Source: Candidatus Melainabacteria bacterium
Lineage (GTDB): Bacteria; Cyanobacteriota; Vampirovibrionia; Obscuribacterales; Obscuribacteraceae
Assembly (NCBI GenBank): GCA_003242885.1
Contig: QKMZ01000006.1
Span: 496,001-560,000, forward strand
Length of the DNA: 64,000 nt
Direction of reading: 5' to 3'
Shown here piece by piece: positions 33,933-42,419 of this stretch; position 1 is the stretch's first letter; the number at the start of each line of letters is the position of its first letter. A model generated the notes under the pieces. It was not told the origin of the DNA. It saw only the letters and a program-made list of their open reading frames with translations, and searched no databases. The position numbers and the translations under genes were made by a program.

Positions 33933-34472
33933 ATGAAGAATGAAATCAAGAGTTCGAATGTGAGAACCAGATTTGCAAGAATTTTTGCACTGGCAACTTT
34001 GACTGTAGCTGGTTTGAGCTTGCTTGGGTCCGCTCCAGATGCTCAGGCTCAGGGCAACCAGTCAGTTAGCAGTGCCGACAATAAGCTGATCGCGGTCAAT
34101 GACTTGATGTGGGGCACCAGTTTGTCCGCCAGTCTTGCTCAAGGAAAGCTAAAGAGACGATACGTTCTGGCTGACATCTACACCGATTGGTGTGGTTGGT
34201 GTAAGCGTTTGGACCGCGACACTTTTGCCAATCCACAGATGATGTCTTATCTGAATACTAAATGGGTGTGCGCCAAAATCAATGCTGAAGGCTCGGTTGA
34301 GGGCAAGCAAGTGGCGAGCCAATATAAAGTAAGCGGATTTCCGTGTGCACTGGTATTTGACCCTTCCGGTAAATTCATCGGCAAGCTCAGCGGCTATTAC
34401 AAACCTGGTGACTATCAGAAAGCTCTCGAGGACTTGATCAAAAACCCTCCTTCCGACCCATACGCAGAATAA
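33933..34472 (+). CDS. Secreted thioredoxin-fold protein
   Basis: 179 residues from ATG 33933, with GGAGGG upstream and a signal peptide following (RIFALATLTVAGLSLLGSAP, AQA site near residue 38). A longer in-frame start at 33855 would bury the signal peptide and is less likely. The active site is C87-GW-C90 in YTDWCGWCKRLDRDTF, with the cis-Pro at P137 (SGFPCALVFDPSGK). Note that C138 right after the cis-Pro is unusual. The WCGWCK type fits the thioredoxin-7/DUF255-like branch rather than classic TrxA, and it should act as a periplasmic thiol oxidoreductase or cytochrome-maturation helper. It follows the DUF885 gene by ~100 bases. Confidence 0.88.
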   Translation: MKNEIKSSNVRTRFARIFALATLTVAGLSLLGSAPDAQAQGNQSVSSADNKLIAVNDLMWGTSLSASLAQGKLKRRYVLADIYTDWCGWCKRLDRDTFANPQMMSYLNTKWVCAKINAEGSVEGKQVASQYKVSGFPCALVFDPSGKFIGKLSGYYKPGDYQKALEDLIKNPPSDPYAE

Positions 34473-34566
34473 GCCGAAGAAGGGCGATAGTCTTGCTATA
34501 AACCTCTGGGATTGGCGAGTTGCTCTGCCACAACCCGTAATTGAACCTTAGCTAATGTTAACTGGC

Positions 34567-34596
34567 CTGCCGGTCAATCCTGACCTTGACTGGCAG
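34567..34596. promoter_or_regulatory. Dyad overlapping the fabI promoter (candidate operator)
   Basis: CTGCCGGTCAA (34567-34577) and TTGACTGGCAG (34586-34596) pair with a single G-T mismatch across an 8-base centre. It covers the -35 box of the predicted fabI promoter, the classic place for a repressor. Confidence 0.5.
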
Positions 34597-34608
34597 GTGT
34601 GGCATAAT
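34580..34608 (+). promoter_or_regulatory. Predicted promoter of fabI
   Basis: CTGACC (34580-34585), 17-base spacer, CATAAT (34603-34608). The leader that follows holds two small inverted repeats (GGGCG/CGCCC and GTGCC/GGCAC). Confidence 0.45.
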
Positions 34609-34696
34609 CTTTGGTCAGTTCAAGGGCGTTTTGACGTAAGCGCCCCTCGTGCCTAATTATGTGGCACCACAATTTTGATTTTCAGGAGAACTACCC

Positions 34697-35506
34697 ATGT
34701 CTCAGGCTACGGAAAGCAAAGAGCTTACACGCAACGAAAACGGTATGCTCAAAGGCAAGAAAGGCATCATATTTGGTGTGGCAAACGACCACAGTTTGGC
34801 ATGGGCGTGTGCAAAAGCGCTCTACAGTGAAGGTGCGGAACTGGCATTTACCTACCAAGCCGAAGCGCTCGAGCGTCGTATCAAACCATTGGCAGAAAGC
34901 GTCGGCAGCAAGTTCGTCGATATGTGCGACCTCGGCAAAGATGAAGATATCAAGTCTACCTTTGAAAAACTCGGCAAGCATTGGGACAAAATCGATTTTG
35001 TGGTTCATGCGGTTGCCTTTGCTAACAAAAAAGACTTAGAAGGACATTTCGTCGACACATCGCGTGAGGGTTTTGCCTTGGCGCTTGATGTGAGCGCTTA
35101 TACCCTGACTGCAGTCACTCGTGCGGCATTGCCTATGATGACTGATGGCGGCAGCGTCGTGACGCTGACATACTATGGTGCAGAAAAGGTTGTTCAAAAT
35201 TACAACGTAATGGGTGTTGCTAAAGCTGCATTGGAAGCCAGTGTTAGATATCTGGCTGCTGATCTGGGCGAAAAGAACATTCGCGTCAATTCGATTTCTG
35301 CCGGTCCGGTGAGAACACTTGCCGCGATGGGAATTGCTGGTTTCAGAGATATGCTCAAATTTGTTGAACAGCGCGCACCACTGAAGCGCAATGTTCAAGC
35401 TGAAGAAGTCGGCAAGACGGCTCTCTACCTGGCCAGCGACCTGGCCTCTGGCGTGACAGGTGAGTGCATTCACGTCGATTGCGGATATAGCATCATCGCT
35501 CTGTAA
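34697..35506 (+). CDS. fabI: Enoyl-ACP reductase (NADH-dependent)
   Basis: 269 residues of the FabI short-chain dehydrogenase type. The atypical nucleotide loop GVANDHSLAWACAKAL and the catalytic pair Y169-x6-K176 (NYNVMGVAKAALEASVRYLA) are present, with SAGPVRTLAAMGIAGF as the substrate loop and the GECIHVDCGYSI end. It performs the last step of each fatty-acid elongation cycle. AGGAGA precedes ATG 34697. The N-terminus is ~15 residues longer than in E. coli. The next gene starts 14 bases later, suggesting co-transcription with a membrane protein of unknown role. Confidence 0.96.
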   Translation: MSQATESKELTRNENGMLKGKKGIIFGVANDHSLAWACAKALYSEGAELAFTYQAEALERRIKPLAESVGSKFVDMCDLGKDEDIKSTFEKLGKHWDKIDFVVHAVAFANKKDLEGHFVDTSREGFALALDVSAYTLTAVTRAALPMMTDGGSVVTLTYYGAEKVVQNYNVMGVAKAALEASVRYLAADLGEKNIRVNSISAGPVRTLAAMGIAGFRDMLKFVEQRAPLKRNVQAEEVGKTALYLASDLASGVTGECIHVDCGYSIIAL

Positions 35507-35520
35507 TTTCCGGAGGGTTG

Positions 35521-37329
35521 ATGTCGAAGGATAAGATAGTACTTGTCCTTCTGCTGATTATTGCCGCCGCATCCTTTTGCGGCGGCATATTTCTATTGGA
35601 GAAAGTAGAGAAGGATGGCTGGTATCAAGGTCAATCTACCTGGCTTTTCTTGAACAAAAAATTTCGCATACTTCTTTCGGAAAACGAAAAGAAGGGCGAC
35701 CAATCATCCTTGGACGCTCAAGCTATGCGCGCTCGCTTGTTGCACAATGTCGGCATCACGTGCGGATATACAGATCAATGGTCTGACGCTCTCAAACTCT
35801 TGAATCAATCTCTCGATTTCAAAATGAAGAGCAAATCGGTCAATCCTGAGTCGCTCATTCAATCTATCGAATCGCTAGGAAAAGCATATTTTCTTACTGG
35901 TGATTACGACAATGCTAAAACAGCGCTTGATTTTGCCGCGCGCGATTGGGTTCGTGAAAATGGTGAAGACTGCAAGCCCTACGCTCGATGCATGAGTTTC
36001 ACTGGGCGCGTGCATTTAGCAATGGGAGATTACAAGTCGGCAGAGAGTTGCTTTGAGAAAGCGCGGCTGATTTTCAAAAAGGAAGATGATCGCAGCTCCA
36101 CTGTGCGTGTGTTGTTGCTTCTGGCAGAAAGTGCGATCGCTCGCGGTGATTACAAGCGTGCAGAAAGATGCATCAATGATTCGATTCCACTTCTAAAGAT
36201 TGATTTGGGAGATGGCTATAACTCCTACTTCAATGACGAAGTTGCTCTTTTGAAGCTGCTGCAAGGCCAGTTGCGTATAAAAACATCCGCTTACGCCGAT
36301 ACATCGCAAGCAAATGAGGCTATCAGGCTCATCAAAGAAGCACTTAGCGAGGCGGAATTATCATTCGGCAATGATGATGTTTATACGCAAAAGTTTCGCC
36401 TGGCTTTGGCTGATGCGTTTCTAAGCGCGGGTGATAAGAAAGGTTGCCTTGAGCAAGTTCAGAAAATTGAATCTAGTTTCGAAAAGATCGGCTTGCCTAA
36501 ACACCCTTTCCTCGAAAATGTGTATGAGACTCACATAAAAGCTCTGGGGAACGATGCTCAAAGTTTGAGGGATGAGCTTTCTCGGCGGCTGAACGGCGTG
36601 AAGTATGTTTCAACAGAAAAGGCTAAAAAAGCAGCAGACGCGCTCGGGACGAGATTGAATCCGTCACCTAAGTTTCTTTCCGGTCGCAACTATTCCGATT
36701 CGTGGATGCTTCCCCTGACTTTCCTGATTGTCGCCTGGGCATTTTCCGGTATGTTTGCTTGCTCTTTTGCATGTGCAGCCATTGCCGCGCGCAAGGATTA
36801 TGGTGCTTCTCTTTGGTTTATCCTCGGGGTCGTTTTCAATTTATTTGCTTATCTGATTATTTTGGCATTGCCGACGCGCAATACGATTACAAAAGAACTT
36901 GGCTGCGACTTTGCGTTGATAAACGATGCTCGCAACGGTGTTTTCTTGCTTGCTATGACGCCGTTATTTACCATCCTTGGAGCTTCAATTTTTTACTATC
37001 CTGCTGCGATTCGTGACATTTTTATTGCTGTGTTTTTAGCCTTTGTCGTCTGTCTTGCGCTGTTTCCTCCGATCTGGTGCTTTGCTGTTGCGAAAAGCAA
37101 AGGGCGCAGTCCTTGGCTATGGGCATTGATAGGTACAGTGAGCGGAATTTTTGGATTGGTTTATTTGTTGTTGTTGAAACCAGGCGAAGATGTTGTAGTT
37201 GACGAAGAAGAGAGCACCAACACTCAGTCAGAGATTGTGATGTTGTTCGTGTCTGCCGTCCACCTTGGACTTTTTCTCTGCATAGTCGTGAATATTTATT
37301 ATTCCTGGATGCTTCATGTGGAGCTTTAG
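35521..37329 (+). CDS. TPR protein with C-terminal polytopic membrane domain
   Basis: 602 residues from ATG 35521, which has GGAGGG just before it (a TTG three bases earlier is less likely). One hydrophobic helix lies at ~5-24 (KIVLVLLLIIAAASFCGGIF). Residues ~60-330 contain TPR repeats (LLHNVGITCGYTDQWSDALK, LGKAYFLTGDYDNAKTALDF, GRVHLAMGDYKSAESCFEKA, LAESAIARGDYKRAERCIND). From ~390 to the end there are about six membrane helices (WMLPLTFLIVAWAFSGMF, SLWFILGVVFNLFAYLIIL and others). The design suggests an exported TPR loop held by membrane helices at both ends. It follows fabI by 14 bases and may share its transcript. No family recognised. Confidence 0.75.
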   Translation: MSKDKIVLVLLLIIAAASFCGGIFLLEKVEKDGWYQGQSTWLFLNKKFRILLSENEKKGDQSSLDAQAMRARLLHNVGITCGYTDQWSDALKLLNQSLDFKMKSKSVNPESLIQSIESLGKAYFLTGDYDNAKTALDFAARDWVRENGEDCKPYARCMSFTGRVHLAMGDYKSAESCFEKARLIFKKEDDRSSTVRVLLLLAESAIARGDYKRAERCINDSIPLLKIDLGDGYNSYFNDEVALLKLLQGQLRIKTSAYADTSQANEAIRLIKEALSEAELSFGNDDVYTQKFRLALADAFLSAGDKKGCLEQVQKIESSFEKIGLPKHPFLENVYETHIKALGNDAQSLRDELSRRLNGVKYVSTEKAKKAADALGTRLNPSPKFLSGRNYSDSWMLPLTFLIVAWAFSGMFACSFACAAIAARKDYGASLWFILGVVFNLFAYLIILALPTRNTITKELGCDFALINDARNGVFLLAMTPLFTILGASIFYYPAAIRDIFIAVFLAFVVCLALFPPIWCFAVAKSKGRSPWLWALIGTVSGIFGLVYLLLLKPGEDVVVDEEESTNTQSEIVMLFVSAVHLGLFLCIVVNIYYSWMLHVEL

Positions 37330-37374
37330 TAGACATTTCCGGAAGCAAACTAATCCGGATTTGTTTGCATCTCT

Positions 37375-37409
37375 CGAAAATAAAAGGACAACACAGATGT
37401 GTTGTCCTT
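37375..37409 (-). terminator. Terminator with perfect 12-bp stem
   Basis: AAGGACAACACA (37384-37395) and TGTGTTGTCCTT (37398-37409) around GA. On the minus strand the stem runs into TTTTATTTTC, so it ends the gene at 37472-37801; it also lies 55 bases after the plus-strand TPR gene. Confidence 0.8.
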
Positions 37410-37471
37410 GAGAGGGGGATGGAACAGGCGTTGAAACTTTTTAGCGAATTCTAAAAAGGGCTGGCTGCTGT

Positions 37472-37801
37472 TTATTCACATTGTGTGACCGCATACATTG
37501 TTTGAAGAGCGCAAGTCGCGCCCCCGCAGCGGCGAATGAAGTCGCGCGCCAGTTCTCTAATAGAATCCATGCTTTTGAAATTTGGCATGAAACCGAATTT
37601 GATCGATCGAGAATTCGCCAGAATATGTCGGACAAATCGAAGGCCTGGTTCGGTGATATCGATGTTTTCCGGTCCACCACTGCCTTGAACAATGGTGCGT
37701 ACAATCGACGCTTCGGCGACGAAAGAAGTAACTAGATCAACAGGAGCCGGAATTACCGGATCAAAGTTGATCTCATCGTTAGAAGTTGCGTCGTTGTTCA
37801 T
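37472..37801 (-). CDS. Small protein of unknown function
   Basis: 109 residues with ATG at 37801 and GGGAG upstream at a fair distance, plus a dedicated terminator, which supports it being real. Composition is mixed: an acidic start (MNNDATSNDEINFDP), a hydrophobic strand (APVDLVTSFVAEASIVRTIV), then ENIDITEPGLRFVRHILANS and a C-terminal helix with three cysteines (RCGGATCALQ, TQCE end). There is no signal peptide or membrane helix. I recognise no family. It is flanked by plus-strand genes on both sides. Confidence 0.6.
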   Translation of the reverse strand: MNNDATSNDEINFDPVIPAPVDLVTSFVAEASIVRTIVQGSGGPENIDITEPGLRFVRHILANSRSIKFGFMPNFKSMDSIRELARDFIRRCGGATCALQTMYAVTQCE

Positions 37802-38279
37802 GGAGGTCTCCCGAGTTCAATAATAAAGAAATTGTTGCGGTCACCCTTGTAATCTAATCACCGCCATCGTGCTTGGCAACTAAACTAACGCTAAGGGACA
37901 ATATCTACGGACTATAGAGCCTATAGCCACCTCATATGAATGCGACAAAAAACCGCATGTACTGTCAGTTTTCAACGACTGGAAATGGATGAGGGCAGGA
38001 GGTTTCGATATGTTTAGCCCGTAAATATGCGGATTTTAAGCATCTTGTATGAATCATCGCTCACATGTCGAAGTGGCATTGTGTTCTCAGACCCAATCAA
38101 GTTCTAGAACGGTGCCAGTTGGCGCTTTTTTCAGATTGCTGCGAACAGTTGAACGCGCCCAGAACAAACTGCTTTCCCGTACCGTCCAAGCGTTCAATCT
38201 GACATAATTACTGCTGCTGTACTCGCAGTGGCTGGGCGTTTTGCTCTGCTATTGCTTCTTTACTGCCAGAGGACAATTG
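37802..38279. other. 478-base intergenic region before tdh
   Basis: No gene is supported here. Visible items: CTATAGAGCCTATAG (37913-37927 area), the 8-base palindrome TTCTAGAA near 38102, and GGTGCCAGTTGGCGCT near 38111, a 16-mer that also occurs inside the gene at 25421. A CATAAT box near 38203 could belong to the tdh promoter. No riboswitch or tRNA pattern found. Confidence 0.45.
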
Positions 38280-39476
38280 ATGCTTACGAGCCATGAAACC
38301 CAACAGACTAAGGAGACCGCAAAGACTTCGATGAAATGCCTTATAAAGGAAGACTTGAATAAAGACGGTCTCACATTGAAGAGTGACATGCCGTCACCAA
38401 AGCTTGGTCTCGATGAAGTGAAGATCAAGGTTCTTGCTACATCTGTATGCGGGACTGACAAAAGCATCTACCATTCAGCGCAAAGCGAAGGCATCCGCAA
38501 TGAGATGCAGCGATATTTGGAAGGCAAATACGATCCGATTATCGTTGGTCATGAATTTTGCGGTGTTGTGGAGGAAGTCGGCGAAGCAGCAAAGAACAGC
38601 GGTTTACACGTCCCCGATCATTTGAAAATAGAGAAAGGTGATTATGTAACTGCTGAAATGCATTTGTCCTGTGGTCACTGCTTCTTATGCCGAACAGGAA
38701 ACGAACATATTTGTACGCAGGTAAAAGTCAAAGGTGTGCATCTAGACGGATGCTTTGCCCAGCATGTCGTCGTGCCCTACAAAAATGTCATCCTTCTAAA
38801 CAAGGGCGGTGACACTTCTCAAATTCCTCCCACCATCGGAGCGATGCTCGATGCTTTCGGCAATGCTGTCCACACTGTCTATGAAGCGGACGTAAGGGGC
38901 AAATCGGTGGCTATTTTGGGAGCAGGACCCTTGGGATTAATGGCTGCATTCCTTTGCCACGATTTTGGCGCTTCGCGCATCTATATAACTGAAGCTATGG
39001 ATACAGAGCATAGGTTTAAACTGGCTGCATCATTTGGTGCCGATGCCTGCTTTGACGTCTCTAAGGGGTCTAAAGAGCTGTACGAGTCAGTCAGAAAGCA
39101 TGAAACCGGCTCCAATGGCGTCGACGTAGTGCTGGAAATGTCCGGCTCACCAGCCGCCTACAATGATGCTTTTCAGATTGTTCGCAATGGGGGCACAGTT
39201 CTACTGCTCGGAATTACGCGCAAGCCTTTGAACGATTTTGATATTGCCAATGGAGTTATCTGGAAGGGCGTCACTGTTAAAGGCATATTCGGTAGAAAAA
39301 TGTTTGACACATGGGAGACGATGCTAAGACTGATGAAGTCGGAGCGATTGGACTTGAAGAGCAAGCTGGCTCGCATTCTCTTCGAGCGTACATACGCATT
39401 GGATGATTACCGTTCTGCATTCGATTTGCTTTCAAAAGGCGAGGCAATGAAGCTCGTATTCACTCCTGAAAAGTAA
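38280..39476 (+). CDS. tdh: L-threonine 3-dehydrogenase (zinc alcohol dehydrogenase family)
   Basis: 398 residues from ATG 38280, chosen for its AGAGGAC ribosome site; later Met codons lack one. Medium-chain dehydrogenase with catalytic zinc ligands in VCGTDKSIYHS and GHEFCGVVEEVG, structural zinc cysteines (CGHCFLCRTGNEHIC), DAFGNAVHTVYEADVRG typical of Tdh, and the NAD loop AILGAGPLGLMAAFL. It oxidises threonine to 2-amino-3-ketobutyrate. Longer than E. coli Tdh (341) through an N-terminal extension and an insertion near residues 70-110 (EMQRYLEGKYDP, KNSGLHVPDH). The next gene, kbl, completes the pathway to glycine and acetyl-CoA. Confidence 0.92.
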   Translation: MLTSHETQQTKETAKTSMKCLIKEDLNKDGLTLKSDMPSPKLGLDEVKIKVLATSVCGTDKSIYHSAQSEGIRNEMQRYLEGKYDPIIVGHEFCGVVEEVGEAAKNSGLHVPDHLKIEKGDYVTAEMHLSCGHCFLCRTGNEHICTQVKVKGVHLDGCFAQHVVVPYKNVILLNKGGDTSQIPPTIGAMLDAFGNAVHTVYEADVRGKSVAILGAGPLGLMAAFLCHDFGASRIYITEAMDTEHRFKLAASFGADACFDVSKGSKELYESVRKHETGSNGVDVVLEMSGSPAAYNDAFQIVRNGGTVLLLGITRKPLNDFDIANGVIWKGVTVKGIFGRKMFDTWETMLRLMKSERLDLKSKLARILFERTYALDDYRSAFDLLSKGEAMKLVFTPEK

Positions 39477-39522
39477 TCACGGAAATTTCGTTGGGCACTA
39501 GTTTCTTTGAAGGAACGTTGAA

Positions 39523-40788
39523 ATGGCTAAAGAGAATGTAGCGGTGAAGCAAAAGTTCGGCGTGGAAAAACTCTATTCGGTTCTTGGACAAGAACTTGAG
39601 AAAGCCCATGAGAACAAGACCTTCAAGTATGAAGTACCGATTGAAGGAAAACAGTCCGGTGTTGTGAAAGTCGATGGCAAAGAGTGCGTGATGCTCGCCT
39701 CGAACAATTATCTGGGATTAGCTAATCATCCTCGTATTTTAGAAGCTGCAAAAAAAGGATTGGAAGAGCACGGATTCGGAATGGCGTCTGTGCGATTTAT
39801 TTGCGGAGCGCAAAAAATCCATTTTGAATTAGAAGAGCGCATTGCCCAATTCCTTGGTTGTGAAGCCGCAATTCTGCATTCTTCTTGTTTTGCTGCCAAT
39901 GAAGCCTTCTTTACCGGGCTAATGTCGAATGACTACAGTCAGAAGGACTATCGCGACATTATTTATAGCGATCAGCTCAATCATGCTTCGATTATCGATG
40001 GAATCAGATTGTGCAGGATAGCGACAAAAACCACCGATTTGAAAGCATACAAACACAATGATATTACTCAGCTGAAGCACTTCCTCGGCGAACCTGATGC
40101 GGACCAGTTCCGTATTGGAGTTATTGTCACGGACGGCGTATTCAGTATGGAAGGTGAGTACGCACCACTTAAAGAGTTTGTCGATCTGGCGAAGAAAAAC
40201 GACGTTCTTCTCTTTGTAGACGAATCACATTCGACAGGTGTGCTTGGCAAAACCGGGCGTGGAACTCCCGAAGAATGCGGAGTCCACGGCAAAATCGATA
40301 TTATTTCCGGCACCCTTGGAAAAGCACTCGGTGGCGCTGCCGGCGGTTTCCTCACTGGCAAGAAAGAACTGATTGAATATTTGCGCCAGAAATCTAGACC
40401 TTACACATTCTCCAACACTCTTCCACCGCCGGTGGTGACAGCTGCAATCGAAGCGTTCAAAATGCTGGAAGAAGATTCTTCATTGGTCGTGAAGCTACGT
40501 GAAAATACAGAGTACTTCCGCAAGGAAATTGTGCGCGCCGGTTTTACCATCCTGGAAGGCATTCACGCAATTGTGCCCGTGATGGTCGGCGAGGCTGCCA
40601 TTGCTCAAGATATGAGCGCTGAACTTCTAAAGGAAGGCGTATATGTTCGCGGTCTCTGGTATCCAGTCGTTCCACAAGGTGAAGCACGTCTGCGCGTCCA
40701 AATTTCTGCTTCTCATGAGCGCAAAGATTTAGATCGTGCACTGGCCGCCTTCGAGAAAGTCGGCAAAAAGCTCGGTGTCTTGAAATAG
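39523..40788 (+). CDS. kbl: Glycine C-acetyltransferase (2-amino-3-ketobutyrate CoA ligase)
   Basis: 421 residues of the alpha-oxoamine synthase family. [33 protein letters not shown], the PLP-contact D233-ESH236 and the Schiff-base K267 ([15 protein letters not shown]) are all present, along with [12 protein letters not shown]. Slightly longer at the N-terminus than E. coli Kbl (398). It splits 2-amino-3-ketobutyrate with CoA into glycine and acetyl-CoA. AAGGAACG precedes the ATG, 46 bases after tdh. The tdh-kbl pair lets the cell use threonine as carbon and glycine source. Close relatives (BioF, HemA) are less likely given the tdh neighbour. Confidence 0.94.
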   Translation: MAKENVAVKQKFGVEKLYSVLGQELEKAHENKTFKYEVPIEGKQSGVVKVDGKECVMLASNNYLGLANHPRILEAAKKGLEEHGFGMASVRFICGAQKIHFELEERIAQFLGCEAAILHSSCFAANEAFFTGLMSNDYSQKDYRDIIYSDQLNHASIIDGIRLCRIATKTTDLKAYKHNDITQLKHFLGEPDADQFRIGVIVTDGVFSMEGEYAPLKEFVDLAKKNDVLLFVDESHSTGVLGKTGRGTPEECGVHGKIDIISGTLGKALGGAAGGFLTGKKELIEYLRQKSRPYTFSNTLPPPVVTAAIEAFKMLEEDSSLVVKLRENTEYFRKEIVRAGFTILEGIHAIVPVMVGEAAIAQDMSAELLKEGVYVRGLWYPVVPQGEARLRVQISASHERKDLDRALAAFEKVGKKLGVLK

Positions 40789-40802
40789 CAGCGTATTGAA
40801 CC

Positions 40803-42179
40803 TTAAGCGCCAGGAACGTGTTTCTTTTCAGAAAGCAGCGCGGTGCCCATAATTTCCTTTACGCCCATCTCTCCAATCATTTGACCAAGCAACGACTCCG
40901 AACATGCCAGCAAAACTGGATTGCGTGTCATCAGAGCTATCTGATAGTTGTCTATGGCCATGTGTGCTTCTTCACCAATGACTTTGCATCGGCTCTCAAA
41001 ACGCTTGTCTAAATAAAGTTCTTTCAGCAACTTGCATGACTCTGGTCCGCCTGTCGCCATGACATAGCTGAGCAGAGCAACCTTCGCTCCCGGACCGATA
41101 AAGCTTGGTGTAAGAGCTGCAATACCGAGCCCCGTTTGCACGACTTGTGAAGTCACCATCGAAAGACGACTTTTGTGGTTGTACTTATGAACCCTTTTCT
41201 TGATCTCCTTAACTACCGGATCTTCTTCAATCGAAGCTTTGAAGATTTGATTTTGTTTCGTCTGCTTTTGTGCGACATCCCAGATCTTTTGTTCATAAAC
41301 CGATTCTGGTACTGCAAAGTTTTCTTGAAAGCCTGTGAGCATCTTCACTGTCTTTTCCGCTTCTTCTTCTCCAACGAGTTCTCTCAGCGATTTGATTCCG
41401 GCATCAGTGATTTCCTGACCCCTTCCTCTATCCTGCATGCCAATGCCCATTGCCATTTGGAACATGCAAGTCGTGACTTTCAAATGTGTTTCATCGATGT
41501 TCTTTTGTCTTGCAAATTCGGCAGATGCGCGGCTCTTCATTTTTAGCTTTTCGCCAAGAATAATGTCTCCGGCCTCGGCCGAAGGCCCAAATCCTCTGTA
41601 AGGGATCATGTAGTCGAAAGCATCTTTCGTCTCTGCAATAACAATCTGACTTTTCTTTCGGTAGTGCGAAACTGCCATATCGATCGATTTTGTCTTTTCG
41701 TCACGCTCGAGCGCGGTCTCAAGCAGTCGGTCTATTTGCGTGCCAACATGCTGATATGGGTCTGCGGTGCTAATAGAGCCTGTTAATTCTTTCGGCTGTT
41801 CTATAGATGCCTGAGGCTGAACTGCAAGATTTTGCTTTTGAGTGACTCTCGATGTTTTTCTGGATAAAAGAGACAGTGGTCCATCAATGGGAACTGCCCA
41901 ACCAGAAGCTAGGGTTTCCGAAGCTTCACCCTGGCTCGTTTCGAATCCGCCAGAGAGTGTGGACTCAGTGCTTAGCTGTCTGTTGTTTGTTAATGGGCCA
42001 TGATAAGGCGTAGCTAATCTCTTGGCATCATTGCCGGCTGAAGAAGCAAGGGTAGCTACAGGATTTAAGAAGGCAGCAATTAAAGAGAGACATAGGGAAG
42101 TTTTCCAGGCTCTCTGATGCATTCGTGACTTGCGGGAATGAAGCGCCGCTGTATCTGTAGGGATTCCTTTCGGACTCAT
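40803..42179 (-). CDS. Exported protein of unknown function
   Basis: 458 residues. ATG 42179 has AGGAG 9 bases away. A long basic leader ends in a hydrophobic core (KTSLCLSLIAAFLNPVATLA) with a cleavage site near ASS, so the protein is exported. Residues 50-130 are Ser/Thr-rich. From ~130 on it is helical and charged (IDRLLETALERDEKTKSIDM, HLKVTTCMFQMAMGIGMQDR, KSLRELVGEEEAEKTVKMLT), with a hydrophobic helix near 360-400 (SQVVQTGLGIAALTPSFIGP, KVALLSYVMATGG). I recognise no family. It converges on kbl with a 14-base gap. A CACC-N6-GGTG palindrome lies 190 bases upstream of its start. Confidence 0.72.
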   Translation of the reverse strand: MSPKGIPTDTAALHSRKSRMHQRAWKTSLCLSLIAAFLNPVATLASSAGNDAKRLATPYHGPLTNNRQLSTESTLSGGFETSQGEASETLASGWAVPIDGPLSLLSRKTSRVTQKQNLAVQPQASIEQPKELTGSISTADPYQHVGTQIDRLLETALERDEKTKSIDMAVSHYRKKSQIVIAETKDAFDYMIPYRGFGPSAEAGDIILGEKLKMKSRASAEFARQKNIDETHLKVTTCMFQMAMGIGMQDRGRGQEITDAGIKSLRELVGEEEAEKTVKMLTGFQENFAVPESVYEQKIWDVAQKQTKQNQIFKASIEEDPVVKEIKKRVHKYNHKSRLSMVTSQVVQTGLGIAALTPSFIGPGAKVALLSYVMATGGPESCKLLKELYLDKRFESRCKVIGEEAHMAIDNYQIALMTRNPVLLACSESLLGQMIGEMGVKEIMGTALLSEKKHVPGA

Positions 42180-42370
42180 AAAAGAAGGCTCCTGGAGACA
42201 TTCACGAGGAATGTCATGCTATTGGCAGCCCACAAGAGTACCAGACTTTCTCTTGAAGTCTCGAAGGGCGCAAGCAATGTCTCGTAAAACCTTTCTTAGA
42301 GATATCAAGACGATCTCAAGTCATTACAAAACAAGCAGGCGTGTATGCTTCTGTTTGGGTTTATCGTTAG

Positions 42371-42384
42371 CACCATATCTGGTG
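42371..42384. repeat. CACC-N6-GGTG palindrome
   Basis: CACC-atatct-GGTG flanked by G and C, extending the palindrome to GCACC...GGTGC. It matches the cluster at 4021-4104 in arm sequence and spacer length, and lies upstream of the exported-protein gene at 42179 and just after the lipoprotein gene. Confidence 0.5.
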
Positions 42385-42419
42385 CCTATGAAGCTACTTG
42401 AATAATGCTGGGCGAATGT

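Noticed and set aside
38111..38126. 16-base identical word GGTGCCAGTTGGCGCT, also at about 25811
   Set aside because: One copy is inside a coding gene; one such match in 64 kb is near chance expectation.
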